Shown piece by piece: positions 37,901 to 52,256 of a DNA stretch of 64,000 nt. The DNA lies in NCBI RefSeq assembly GCF_947488985.1, contig NZ_CANLBV010000001.1:1-64000 (forward strand), given 5' to 3'. Below the pieces are notes generated by a model. The model made no database searches, was not told the origin of the DNA, and saw only the letters and a list, made by a program, of their open reading frames with translations. The first letter of the stretch is position 1; every line of letters begins with the position of its first letter. Position numbers and translations under genes: made by a program. The DNA is from an uncultured Vibrio sp. (lineage in GTDB: Bacteria; Pseudomonadota; Gammaproteobacteria; Enterobacterales; Vibrionaceae).

Positions 37901-39488
37901 GCGTCACTCGACTCCGGGCGTAGGTCTTATCTCTCCACCGCCACACCACGATATCTACTCAATCGAAGATTTGGCTCAGCTAATCTACGATCTGAAAAAC
38001 GCGAACCGTAACGGCCGTGTAAACGTGAAGCTAGTATCGGAAGCTGGCGTAGGTACGATTGCATCGGGTGTAGCGAAAGCGAAAGCTGACGTAGTACTTA
38101 TCGCAGGTTTTGATGGCGGTACGGGTGCATCTCCGATGTCTTCTATCCGTCACACTGGTCTACCTTGGGAGCTTGGTCTAGCGGAAACGCACCAAACACT
38201 GCTGAAAAACGGCCTACGTAACCGTATCGTTGTTCAGTCTGATGGTCAGATGAAAACGCCACGTGACCTTGCAGTAGCAACGTTACTTGGCGCTGAAGAA
38301 TGGGGCGTAGCAACAGCAGCATTGGTTGTTGAAGGCTGTATCATGATGCGTAAGTGTCACAAGAATACATGTCCTGTTGGTATCGCAACACAAAACAAAA
38401 CTCTGCGTGAGCGTTTCGACGGCCGCGTAGAAGACGTAGTGACTTTCTTCCAATACATGGCTGAAGGCCTACGTGAAGTAATGGCTGAACTTGGCTTCCG
38501 CTCTATTGATGAGATGGTGGGTCAATCGCACAAACTTAAAGTTCGTGACGACATCGGCCACTGGAAGTACAAAAACCTAGATCTAACACCAGTACTGCAC
38601 ATTGAGCAGGCGCGTGCAGAAGATGGTATCTACAACCAGACACAACAAAACCACAACCTAGAAGATGTTCTAGACCGTAAGTTGATCCAAGCTGCGATTC
38701 CTGCACTTGAGAAAGGTGAAGCCGTAAATGCGACCTTCCCTATCATCAACACTGACCGCTCTGCGGGTACCATGCTGTCGAACGAAATCTCGAAGGTTTA
38801 CAAAGACCAAGGTTTACCACAACCAATGAACGTTAAGTTCCACGGTAGTGCTGGCCAATCTTTCGGTGCGTTCCTTGCGAAAGGCGTTAAGTTCGAAGTA
38901 GAAGGCGACGCGAACGATTACTGGGGTAAAGGTCTGTCTGGCGGTACCTTGGTACTGTACCCAGATGCGAAATCTTCTATCGTTGCTGAAGATAACATCG
39001 TGGTTGGTAACGTATGTTTCTACGGTGCAACCTCAGGTGAATCTTTCATTCGCGGTATGGCTGGCGAACGTTTCTGTGTTCGTAACTCAGGTGCGAAGGT
39101 TGTTGTTGAGGGCGTTGGTGACCACGGTTGTGAATACATGACTGGCGGTGTTGCCGTTATCCTTGGCTCAACGGGTCGTAACTTTGCCGCGGGCATGAGT
39201 GGCGGTGTTGCTTATGTTTGGGACAAAGCAGGTGACTTCGAAACCAAGCTTAACCCAGAACTTGTAGACCTAGATCCAATTGAACAAGAAGATAAAGATC
39301 TTCTACTAGATATGCTAACCAAGCACGTTGAATTCACAGGAAGTGAAGTTGCTCAGTCTTTCCTAGACAACTTTGAAGCAAGTGTTGCATCACTGATTAA
39401 AGTTATGCCACGCGACTACAAAGCAGTTCTTGAGAAGCGTAAAGCTGAAGCACAACAGGCACAAACGGAAGAAGTGGAGGCAGTATAA
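34941..39488 (+). CDS. gltB: Glutamate synthase large subunit, first type
   Basis: GltB with GltD makes two glutamates from glutamine and 2-oxoglutarate using NADPH. The 1515-residue product has the class II amidotransferase domain with Cys21 (EHDACGIGF; the propeptide is removed), a central domain, and the FMN/[3Fe-4S] synthase domain ([59 protein letters not shown]). A C-terminal beta-helix closes it. I chose the ATG at 34941 (GGAAGGA upstream) over a GTG at 34911. Its sequence differs strongly from the second copy at 41419 and looks less like E. coli GltB. Its stop overlaps the gltD start by one base. Confidence 0.95.
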   Translation: MVDQEQNSQGLYTPELEHDACGIGFVAHLKNRKSHDVVTQALDMLARMEHRGGQGCDPCSGDGAGILLQKPHEFLLEEAVKLGIKLPSFEKYGVGVVLFPKDEHKRAQCRDILERNAQRLELEVIGYRELPTDNSMIGADPLSTEPQFEHVFIKGGPGITPEELERKLYVLRNYTVRVCLESVSNIGDDFYINSMSYKTLVYKGQLTTEQVPQYFLDLQNPTMVTALALVHSRFSTNTFPRWRLAQPFRYIAHNGEINTVRGNLNWMKAREAILESDLFTQAEIDMLLPICQEGSSDSSNFDMALELLVLSGRTLPHALMMMIPEAWQENKNMDPTRRAFYQYHANVMEPWDGPASVCFTDGVQVGATLDRNGLRPSRYTVTKDDFLVMASESGVVEIAPENVEYRGRLQPGRIFVADLEQGRIISDEEVKDSIAKAQPYEKWVEENLLSLKKLPDASNEFSQPSPEKLLHKQQSFGVSSEEVNEIILPLAKTGYEPLSAMGADWPLAILSHQSQHLSNYFKQLFAQVTNPPIDPIRERMVMSLNTYLGKDQNLLAETPEHCQKVELESPVLSNSELEKLRAIDNEHLQAKTLDIVFQANGDEGKLERALKRICQYAEDAVIDGYSIILLTDRAVNSNHAAIPAMLAVGAVHHHLIRKGLRAKCDIVVETGDARETHHFATLIGYGANAVNPYLVIETIVELQRTKKLAPNVHPREFFDNYRKGVNGGLLKIFSKMGISTLQSYHGAQIFEALGVSKSVVEKYFTGTVSRIQGLTIDDIAREVLVRHRVGYPAREIPAQILDVGGVYQWKQRGEKHLFNPETISLLQESTRNKDYGQFKKYAKAVDDQGDNAATLRSQLDFIKNPAGSIPLAEVEPIENILKRFATGAMSFGSISHEAHSTLAVAMNRIGAKSNSGEGGEDPARFERKENGDWERSAIKQVASGRFGVTSYYLSNADELQIKMAQGAKPGEGGQLPGDKVDDWIGATRHSTPGVGLISPPPHHDIYSIEDLAQLIYDLKNANRNGRVNVKLVSEAGVGTIASGVAKAKADVVLIAGFDGGTGASPMSSIRHTGLPWELGLAETHQTLLKNGLRNRIVVQSDGQMKTPRDLAVATLLGAEEWGVATAALVVEGCIMMRKCHKNTCPVGIATQNKTLRERFDGRVEDVVTFFQYMAEGLREVMAELGFRSIDEMVGQSHKLKVRDDIGHWKYKNLDLTPVLHIEQARAEDGIYNQTQQNHNLEDVLDRKLIQAAIPALEKGEAVNATFPIINTDRSAGTMLSNEISKVYKDQGLPQPMNVKFHGSAGQSFGAFLAKGVKFEVEGDANDYWGKGLSGGTLVLYPDAKSSIVAEDNIVVGNVCFYGATSGESFIRGMAGERFCVRNSGAKVVVEGVGDHGCEYMTGGVAVILGSTGRNFAAGMSGGVAYVWDKAGDFETKLNPELVDLDPIEQEDKDLLLDMLTKHVEFTGSEVAQSFLDNFEASVASLIKVMPRDYKAVLEKRKAEAQQAQTEEVEAV

Positions 39489-40957
39489 TGGGTAAGCCTA
39501 CTGGATTTTTAGAACACGGTCGCGAGCTTCCAAAGAAGCTCGACCCGTCAGTTCGTATCGAAGACAACAAAGAGTTCGTACTTAACGAAGAGTTTGGTGA
39601 CAAGATCAATACTCAAGCATCTCGTTGTATGGACTGTGGCGTACCTTTCTGTCACAGCGGTTGTCCGATTGGTAACATCATCCCAGAATTCAATGATGCG
39701 GTTTACCGTGACAGCTGGGAAGAGGCTTGGAACATCCTAAGCTCTACCAATAACTTCCCTGAATTTACAGGTCGTGTGTGTCCTTCTCCTTGTGAGAGTG
39801 CTTGTGTACTAGGTATTAACCAAGACCCAATCACTATCTGTAATATCGAGAAAACGATTGTAGAAACTGCGTACCGTGAAGGGTACGCAAAACCAAAAAC
39901 ACCTCGCTCTCGCACGGGTAAAACAGTGGCTGTTATCGGTTCAGGCCCTGCTGGCCTAGCCGCAGCTGAGCAGCTAAACAGCGCTGGTCACTCGGTGACG
40001 GTATTTGAACGTGACGAGAAAGTTGGCGGCCTACTGCGTTTCGGTATCCCAGACTTCAAGCTGGGGATGGACGTGATTGATCGTAAAATCAACCTAATGG
40101 CTGAAGCTGGCGTTGAGTTTAAAGTTAACCAACACATCGGTGTTGATGTTAACGCTCAACAACTGCGCCAAGAGTTTGATGTGGTATTGCTAACCGGTGG
40201 TTCTACGGTTCCTCGCGACCTACCAATCCCAGGTCGTGAATTGAAAGGCGTTCATTTTGCTATGGAATTCCTTGGCCAAAATAACCGCCGTGCTAACAAC
40301 CTAGATCTAAAAACAGAAGAGATTCACGCTAAAGATAAGCACGTTGTGGTTATCGGCGGCGGTGATACTGGCTCTGACTGTGTGGGTACATCAAACCGTC
40401 ACAAAGCAGCGAGCATTACTCAGGTTGAGATCATGCCGATCCCTCCAGAGAAACGCCCAGCAAACATGCCTTGGCCTCAATACCCGATGCTCATGAAGAC
40501 CACGACTTCTCACGAAGAAGGCTGTGAACGTCACTGGAACATCTTGACTAAAGAGTTCATCGGTAACGATCAAGGTCAAGTGACGGGTCTACGTATTGCT
40601 GATATCGTTTGGAAAGACGCAGCTCCAGGTGAGCGCCCTACTTTTGATGAAGTAGCAAACTCAGAGCGTGTGATTCCATGTGACCAAGCATTCCTAGCGA
40701 TGGGTTTCCTACACCCAGAGCCGACAGGTGTACTTGCTCAACTTGATATCAAACTGGACGAGCGCGGTAACGTTGCTTCTGAAGGTTACGCAACAAACCA
40801 GAAAGGCGTTTTTGCAGCTGGTGATATGCGTACAGGTCAGTCTCTGGTTGTACGTTGTATTAATGAAGGTCGTGAGTGTGCCATTGCCATTGATGACTTC
40901 TTAATGGGTAACTCTAACTTAGAAGCGAAAGCCGATTCACTCATGCTTTCCGCATAA
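39488..40957 (+). CDS. gltD: Glutamate synthase small subunit, first type
   Basis: GltD passes electrons from NADPH through FAD and [4Fe-4S] clusters to GltB. The 489-residue protein has the N-terminal cysteine motifs CMDCGVPFCHSGCPIGN and CPSPCESACVLG. The FAD motif [15 protein letters not shown] (about 150-164) and the NADPH motif VVIGGGDTGSDCVGT follow. TAATG links it to gltB with a one-base overlap. Two tandem hairpins follow, the second with a good T run. Confidence 0.95.
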   Translation: MGKPTGFLEHGRELPKKLDPSVRIEDNKEFVLNEEFGDKINTQASRCMDCGVPFCHSGCPIGNIIPEFNDAVYRDSWEEAWNILSSTNNFPEFTGRVCPSPCESACVLGINQDPITICNIEKTIVETAYREGYAKPKTPRSRTGKTVAVIGSGPAGLAAAEQLNSAGHSVTVFERDEKVGGLLRFGIPDFKLGMDVIDRKINLMAEAGVEFKVNQHIGVDVNAQQLRQEFDVVLLTGGSTVPRDLPIPGRELKGVHFAMEFLGQNNRRANNLDLKTEEIHAKDKHVVVIGGGDTGSDCVGTSNRHKAASITQVEIMPIPPEKRPANMPWPQYPMLMKTTTSHEEGCERHWNILTKEFIGNDQGQVTGLRIADIVWKDAAPGERPTFDEVANSERVIPCDQAFLAMGFLHPEPTGVLAQLDIKLDERGNVASEGYATNQKGVFAAGDMRTGQSLVVRCINEGRECAIAIDDFLMGNSNLEAKADSLMLSA

Positions 40958-40966
40958 TATTTCTCG

Positions 40967-41053
40967 GGCTAGCGTCAATGACGTTAGCCTAGAGGAAAAG
41001 CAAAACCCTTCCTAACTTTTATATTTGGCTAGCACTCGATGCTAGCCTTTTTT
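40967..41053 (+). terminator. Tandem hairpins and terminator after gltD
   Basis: The first hairpin (40967-40989) has 11-bp arms ggctagcgtca/tgacgttagcc with one G-T pair and no T run. The second (41027-41047, ggctagca/tgctagcc) is followed by TTTTTT and is the likely terminator. The shared ggctagc half could let the two cross-pair. The remaining 41054-41418 holds the promoter of the second gltB but nothing else I can name. Confidence 0.75.
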
Positions 41054-41418
41054 CTATCTCTATTTTAAGTACCACAGAACTCCCCCTTCATTCAAATGTT
41101 AAAGCCACTAGCCCCAACCATTTGTAGCCCATTGATATAAAAGATAATTGTAGTTTATTACATGGTTAATCGCGTTTTTGCATGATAATTAACCACCAAC
41201 TTGACCTTAAACACAATTCGCTATACGTTGTAAGGCTCATGAAAACAAAATGAATCAATTTTGTTAAAATCACCAATGCATAATTTAGCGTGATAGTTAA
41301 CTAGAAAAACAAACGATGATTTTATAAAAAATGTTTTGTAAACAACAAGTATAGACAATAACAAGCACATAAATAGTTAGTCATTTACTGTCTGGATGAC
41401 AGCAAAGGGAGAATTGCA

Positions 41419-47311
<5,893 letters not shown>

Positions 47312-47426
47312 CTAGGCTACTTCCCCCTCGCCGCGATTAAAACGCTTTTATCTCGAACAAAATTTAACCACGAAAGGTCAACACGCCCTAGTATAAGGTT
47401 TCCTTTATTGCTCAAGCCGTTACTAT

Positions 47427-47457
47427 AAAAAAAGGATCCAATCATGGATCCTTTTTT
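47427..47457. terminator. Terminator after second gltBD operon
   Basis: The perfect stem aaaaaaggatcca/tggatcctttttt has an atca loop, with T runs on both strands. It lies about 115 bases after the gltD stop. Confidence 0.88.
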
Positions 47458-47555
47458 GAATTAGATACGTTTATCACAAGCATAACGAAAATACGTAAAA
47501 CAATCGCAAACAAGCCGATAACTATAATTAGAACTAAAACGCCATAGGAAACACT

Positions 47556-47984
47556 ATGAAAAAAACCGCTCTCCTCTCGCTATCACTTTTAACGTTAACC
47601 GCTTGCAGCCAAGGAATCACGGACATGAAAGACAGAACTTCATCACCTTGTGGAGACAAACCAAACTGCGTATCAACTCAAGATGACCGTGAGCAGCATA
47701 CATTGGCCGCGTTTGAGTTATCAGATTCAGCAAGCCTTGATGCCATTGAGCAAGTAGCTCTGACCTTGCCGGGCGCGAAAACGGCCAACAAAACCGATGA
47801 TTACCTGCGTGTTGAATGTACCTCTCGCATCATGCGCTTTGTCGATGACTTAGAACTTAAAATCACCGATGACAAACTGATCGTGCGTTCTGAGTCTCGT
47901 ACTGGCCATTCTGATTTTGGTGTGAACCGTAAACGTGCTGAACAACTTCGCGCAAGCCTAAAAAGCGAAGGCCTAATCAAATAG
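47556..47984 (+). CDS. DUF1499 lipoprotein
   Basis: The 142-residue protein has a lipoprotein signal (MKKTALLSLSLLTLTAC, Cys17; Ser at +2). The mature part starts with the DUF1499 signature SPCGDKPNCVSTQ, followed by VECTSRIMRFVDDLELKI and SRTGHSDFGVNRKRAEQLR. The family is widespread and uncharacterised. It stands alone between the gltBD operon terminator and mtnN. Confidence 0.9.
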   Translation: MKKTALLSLSLLTLTACSQGITDMKDRTSSPCGDKPNCVSTQDDREQHTLAAFELSDSASLDAIEQVALTLPGAKTANKTDDYLRVECTSRIMRFVDDLELKITDDKLIVRSESRTGHSDFGVNRKRAEQLRASLKSEGLIK

Positions 47985-48110
47985 ATAAAAGAATACGCAG
48001 ATAAATCGTCTGTATTCGGATGAGAAGTGCCTCAGGGCTGTCGCTCGACACTTCTCTTCCATGCTACAATTTCGCTCTACTGTTTAAATATTTTTATTAA
48101 GAGACTACAC

Positions 48111-48806
48111 ATGAAAATCGGCATCATTGGCGCAATGGAGCAAGAAGTTGCGATCCTAAAAGCAGCAATTTCAGACATTACTGAAGTTAATAAAGGCGGT
48201 TGTACCTTTTTCTCTGGTCAGCTAAATGGTGTTGACGTTGTTTTGCTTCAATCTGGCATTGGTAAAGTAGCTGCAGCAGTTGGTACTTCAATCCTACTAA
48301 GTGAGTACCAACCAGATGTCGTTCTAAACACTGGTTCTGCTGGCGGTTTTGATTCAACACTGAACCTTGGCGATGTCGTTATCTCGACTGAAGTTCGTCA
48401 CCACGATGCAGACGTTACGGCTTTCGGTTACGAAATCGGTCAAATGGCAGGTCAACCTGCAGCATTCAAAGCTGACGACAAGCTGATGCAAGTTGCTGAA
48501 CAAGCGCTATCTCAAATGGAAGATAAGCACGCGGTTCGCGGCCTTATCTGTACTGGCGACGCATTTGTATGTACAACTGAACGCCAAGAGTTCATCCGTA
48601 AGCACTTCCCATCAGTGGTTGCTGTAGAGATGGAAGCTTCTGCGATTGCTCAAGCTTGTCACCAATTCCAAGTTCCATTCGTGGTTGTACGTGCAATCTC
48701 TGACGTTGCAGACAAAGAATCACCAATGAGCTTCGAAGAGTTCCTGCCGCTAGCAGCACAAAGCTCTTCTGAAATGGTTATCAAAATGGTTGCCCTACTA
48801 AAATAA
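48111..48806 (+). CDS. mtnN: 5'-methylthioadenosine/S-adenosylhomocysteine nucleosidase
   Basis: MtnN (Pfs) cleaves methylthioadenosine and S-adenosylhomocysteine; the latter supplies LuxS for autoinducer-2 production. The 231-residue product starts [13 protein letters not shown] and shows [28 protein letters not shown], the MEASAIAQ substrate loop and the catalytic Asp in RAISDVAD. The frame is open from 48027, but the family start is the ATG at 48111. It starts a run of same-strand genes mtnN, cbiB-like, btuF. Confidence 0.96.
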   Translation: MKIGIIGAMEQEVAILKAAISDITEVNKGGCTFFSGQLNGVDVVLLQSGIGKVAAAVGTSILLSEYQPDVVLNTGSAGGFDSTLNLGDVVISTEVRHHDADVTAFGYEIGQMAGQPAAFKADDKLMQVAEQALSQMEDKHAVRGLICTGDAFVCTTERQEFIRKHFPSVVAVEMEASAIAQACHQFQVPFVVVRAISDVADKESPMSFEEFLPLAAQSSSEMVIKMVALLK

Positions 48807-48816
48807 GCGACTAGAC

Positions 48817-49770
48817 ATGCAAACACTGTTTGATCAGGTATTTGCAAATGGCGTGCTCCTTGTAATGTGGGGAGCACTGCTTTTTCATTTAATTTTACCT
48901 ATCCCTCATGCCGCACACCCCACGACCTTATGGCATAAGTTTGCTGAGCTTTTAGCAAGCAAGGTTAATAACAACCAAAACTATTCTCAAAGCTTAATCT
49001 CGGGCACATTAGCCTGGGGATTAATGGTGCTGCCAACTCTGATTATTCTGTTGGCCTTGCAACCTTTGGTTTGGCAATCTCAGCTGTTTGAGTTAGCACT
49101 GCTATTACTCGCAATTGATTGGCGTAATAATGAAAAGCTGGCTAATCAGTTGATCAAGGCACTTGGTCGAGAAGATAAAGCTGCCGCTCGTCAGTTACTG
49201 GCTCCAATTGTCAATCGTCAGACCGAATCACTTTCATCACTTGGTTTAGGCAAAGCCGCCACAGAAACCATCATCATGGGTTACGCTCGCAACGTGGTTT
49301 GTGTACTGTTCTGGTTCGCCATCGGTGGTGGTATCGCCGCTTTGATGTATCGCCTGATTGTCGAGTTAGCTCGAGCTTGGTCACCAAGCCGCAAGCAGTT
49401 CTCTCCTTTTGGCTCAACGGCAATCAAGATTGTCGCTACCCTAGAATTTATACCAATGCGCTTATTTGCCTTAATGATCGTCTGTGGTGATAAAGCGTCT
49501 CATACATTTAAGATGATGCTCGTTCAAAGTCGCTCTTGGCCTCTACCTGGCCCGGCATGGTTAATTACCGCCGTAGGGAACAAGCTGGAGTTATCATTGG
49601 GTGGCCCTGCGATTTATGACAACACCAAAGCCATTCGTGCAAAATTAGGCGGCAGAATCGCCCCATCAGCGCTGCATTTATCTCAGGTTCAAAAGCTACT
49701 TTTTGGTCGCATCGCTATCTGGGTATTGTTACAAAGCCTAGCCTTACTCTTTATTCACCAAGGGATTTAA
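48817..49770 (+). CDS. cbiB: CbiB/CobD-like cobalamin biosynthesis protein
   Basis: CbiB attaches the aminopropanol arm to adenosylcobyric acid in the inner membrane. This 317-residue protein has four to five hydrophobic segments and family-like patches (ETIIMGYARNVVCVLFWF, KLELSLGGPAIYD). It is diverged at the N-terminus, where the usual DP.HPV motif is replaced by LILPIPHAAHP. It lies one base before btuF, which fits cobinamide/cobalamin salvage. It may be a CbiB-like or AmpE-like membrane protein with a different job. Confidence 0.75.
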   Translation: MQTLFDQVFANGVLLVMWGALLFHLILPIPHAAHPTTLWHKFAELLASKVNNNQNYSQSLISGTLAWGLMVLPTLIILLALQPLVWQSQLFELALLLLAIDWRNNEKLANQLIKALGREDKAAARQLLAPIVNRQTESLSSLGLGKAATETIIMGYARNVVCVLFWFAIGGGIAALMYRLIVELARAWSPSRKQFSPFGSTAIKIVATLEFIPMRLFALMIVCGDKASHTFKMMLVQSRSWPLPGPAWLITAVGNKLELSLGGPAIYDNTKAIRAKLGGRIAPSALHLSQVQKLLFGRIAIWVLLQSLALLFIHQGI

Positions 49771-49771
49771 A

Positions 49772-50641
49772 GTGAAACCTTCAGCACTTGTTACCAGCCT
49801 TACTGCTGTGTCTTCCAGCTTATGGCTGTCTCTATCATTTGCACAAGAAACATCGCTGACTCAAGAAAAAGTGCAACCCGCTCAACGGGTGATAAGCCTT
49901 GCTCCTCACGCGACGGAGCTTGCGTACAACGCAGGTTTGGGGGAAAACTTGATTGCAGTTAGTGAGCGAAGTGATTACCCGCCACACGCCGACCAGCTTG
50001 AAAAAGTGGCCAACTATCAAGGCATCAAGGTTGAGAAGATCATCGCATTGCAGCCCGATCTAATACTCGCATGGCCAGCAGGAAACCCGCCCAGAGAGCT
50101 CGCGAAGTTAGAGCAGTTTGGTTTTACTATTTACTACTCACAAACCAAGAGCCTAGACAGTATTGCCACCAATATTGAACAACTGAGCCAATACGCCAGC
50201 GCTCCAAGTATCGGCGAAAGTAACGCTCAGCAATACAGGGAGCAGCTCAACGCGCTAAGGAAAAAATACAAAGATGCCGAGCCAGTAAACTACTTCTACC
50301 AACTCAGTGAGAAGCCGATCATCACTGTGGCTCAAGGGCACTGGCCAAGTGAGGTGTTTGAGTTTTGTGGGGGACGCAATATTTTTGAAGACAGTGCCTC
50401 TCCATATCCACAAGTGGGCATTGAACAAGTTGTACTAAGGAAACCGCAAGTGATCTTCACTTCTCAGCACGCGATTGAGAATGGAACCATGTGGCAAACG
50501 TGGCAAGATGAGATCCCAGCTATCGCTCAAAACCAGATTTGGGCACTCAACTCAGACTGGATTAATCGCCCAACAACAAGAACGTTGAAAGCGATTCAAC
50601 AGGTGTGCGATTACTTCGATAGAGCTAGGCAAAATTACTAA
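49772..50641 (+). CDS. btuF: Vitamin B12 periplasmic binding protein BtuF
   Basis: BtuF delivers cobalamin to the BtuCD ABC importer. The 289-residue protein starts at a GTG (AAGGGA upstream) and has a signal peptide ending LSLSFA. The type III binding-protein fold shows RVISLAPHATELAYNAGLG, LQPDLILAW, EFCGGRNIF and LNSDWINRPTTR. It follows the cbiB-like gene after one base. No cobalamin riboswitch is visible upstream of the cluster. Confidence 0.92.
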   Translation: MKPSALVTSLTAVSSSLWLSLSFAQETSLTQEKVQPAQRVISLAPHATELAYNAGLGENLIAVSERSDYPPHADQLEKVANYQGIKVEKIIALQPDLILAWPAGNPPRELAKLEQFGFTIYYSQTKSLDSIATNIEQLSQYASAPSIGESNAQQYREQLNALRKKYKDAEPVNYFYQLSEKPIITVAQGHWPSEVFEFCGGRNIFEDSASPYPQVGIEQVVLRKPQVIFTSQHAIENGTMWQTWQDEIPAIAQNQIWALNSDWINRPTTRTLKAIQQVCDYFDRARQNY

Positions 50642-50715
50642 CTTTTTACTGCGTTTTTACGTACAATTCGCCACCAACCTATTCCACCAATTTCAACCAT
50701 AAGAGCACCAGTATC

Positions 50716-51333
50716 ATGGACTCCATGCTGCTTTATTTTATCGATTTATTTGGCACCGCCATCTTTGCTATCTCTGGCGTATTTGTTGCGGGCCGTCTTA
50801 AAATGGATCCCTTTGGCGTCGCCGTTTTGGGCAGTGTCACCGCGATTGGCGGCGGTACTATCCGTGACATGGCACTGGGCGCGACGCCCGTATTTTGGAT
50901 CACCGACACCACCTACCTGTGGGTCATTCTCATTACCTGCCTACTGACTATGCTCATCGTAAGACGCCCCAAGCGCTTAGCTTGGTGGATCCTCCCTGTT
51001 TGTGATGCCATTGGCTTAGCGGTATTCGTGGGTATTGGGGTAGAAAAAGCACTAATGTATCAAGACTCACCATTAGTCGCCATTATCATGGGAGTTCTTA
51101 CTGGCTGTGGTGGCGGTATTATCCGTGACGTACTTGCCAGAGAAGTGCCGATGGTACTAAGAAGTGAAGTCTACGCGACCGCTTGTATCATTGGTGGCAG
51201 TTTCCATACGTTGGCGATTACTATGGGCCATGATTCGGAAACCGCATTTTTAGCCGGTGTGTTATCAACACTGCTGATTAGGCTTGGGGCTATTCGCTGG
51301 CACTTATCACTGCCGACGTTCGCCATCAAATAA
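50716..51333 (+). CDS. TRIC/UPF0126 family membrane protein
   Basis: The 205-residue protein has about seven transmembrane helices. Two inverted-repeat halves each carry the family glycine motif: AVTAIGGGTIRDM-type at about 43-52 and GVLTGCGGGIIRDVLARE at about 129-146. Bacterial homologues of trimeric intracellular cation channels (YadS/YicG) share this pattern; the ion is not established. A terminator follows at 51355-51379. Confidence 0.9.
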   Translation: MDSMLLYFIDLFGTAIFAISGVFVAGRLKMDPFGVAVLGSVTAIGGGTIRDMALGATPVFWITDTTYLWVILITCLLTMLIVRRPKRLAWWILPVCDAIGLAVFVGIGVEKALMYQDSPLVAIIMGVLTGCGGGIIRDVLAREVPMVLRSEVYATACIIGGSFHTLAITMGHDSETAFLAGVLSTLLIRLGAIRWHLSLPTFAIK

Positions 51334-51354
51334 GCTAGCGCTACACAATTGATA

Positions 51355-51379
51355 AAGGGCTCCGTAAGGAGCCTTTTTT
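51355..51379 (+). terminator. Terminator after TRIC gene
   Basis: The ggctcc/ggagcc stem with a gtaa loop is followed by TTTTTT, about 22 bases after the stop codon. Confidence 0.85.
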
Positions 51380-51499
51380 AATTCTACTTCACCTACTAAT
51401 TCACTCATAAACATCAGTCATTAAATACGAATTCCTAAATTTTACTTTCCAAAGTCCCTCGCTCGTTTCCAAATCCCAACCCAGTTAATAATGTTTTTA

Positions 51500-51535
51500 G
51501 TTTACTTATATAATTACCATACTATATTAGTAAAC
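51500..51535 (+). promoter_or_regulatory. Inverted repeat, possible operator
   Basis: GTTTACTTATA (51500-51510) and TATTAGTAAAC (51525-51535) are inverted repeats matching at 10 of 11 positions, with a 14-base spacer. A further TTTACTTA copy lies near 51556-51563. The array sits 54-89 bases upstream of the flavodoxin-like gene and looks like a regulator site. Confidence 0.5.
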
Positions 51536-51588
51536 AAATTACTTTATAAAGACATTTACTTACTAATGCTAACTACGAGGGTTTAAGG

Positions 51589-52164
51589 ATGAGCAGTAAT
51601 AAAATTGGAATTGTTTTCTTCTCTAAATGTGGGGCAACCAAGCAAGTAACAGAGCTGCTCGCAGAGGGCGTAAACTCTCAACTGCCTAGCTCGGCATTGC
51701 TCATCGAGGTTCTCTCGTCTGAAATCATTGAAGGAAGGTATGACAATGACGATAAGCTCACAGCATTAGACCACTGTGATGCGATTGTCTTTGGCGCGCC
51801 AACTTACATGGGGTCACCCGCAGCCCAGTTTAAGAGCTTTATGGATGCGACCAGTGATACCTACGGTAAGAAATCATGGAGGAACAAACTTGCTGCAGGC
51901 TTTACCACCGGTGGCAGCCTAAACGGAGAACAACAACAAACCCTACTCAGCTTTTTCACTCTAGCTTGCCAACATGGCATGATTTGGGCGGGGCTTGATG
52001 TATCTAAACACATCGACGACCTAGGTTTGAATCGTACTGGTTCGAGCATTGGCTTGGTCGCCAGTGTCGACGAGGACTCAACAAACAACAACGTTAATGC
52101 GAATGACCTAAAAACCGCTTTCTATTTTGGTCAACGCATCGCGAGCTTGGTTCAAAGTTCGTAG
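51589..52164 (+). CDS. Flavodoxin-like NAD(P)H:quinone oxidoreductase family protein
   Basis: The 191-residue protein has a flavodoxin fold. The FMN phosphate loop KIGIVFFSKCGATKQVTELL is unusual (SKCGATK instead of the common S.TGNT), and the following segments are DAIVFGAPTYMGSPAAQFK and AAGFTTGGSLNGEQQQTL, typical of WrbA-like enzymes. It probably reduces quinones or other electrophiles. The LysR regulator gene begins 92 bases downstream on the same strand and may control it. Confidence 0.85.
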   Translation: MSSNKIGIVFFSKCGATKQVTELLAEGVNSQLPSSALLIEVLSSEIIEGRYDNDDKLTALDHCDAIVFGAPTYMGSPAAQFKSFMDATSDTYGKKSWRNKLAAGFTTGGSLNGEQQQTLLSFFTLACQHGMIWAGLDVSKHIDDLGLNRTGSSIGLVASVDEDSTNNNVNANDLKTAFYFGQRIASLVQSS

Positions 52165-52256
52165 CTTGTGTGATATCTATGAGCTCAAGACTAGAGAATG
52201 ACTGTCGTTTCAGGTAACTTGATTCAATCATTCCCAACTTTCATGAATATTACTAA

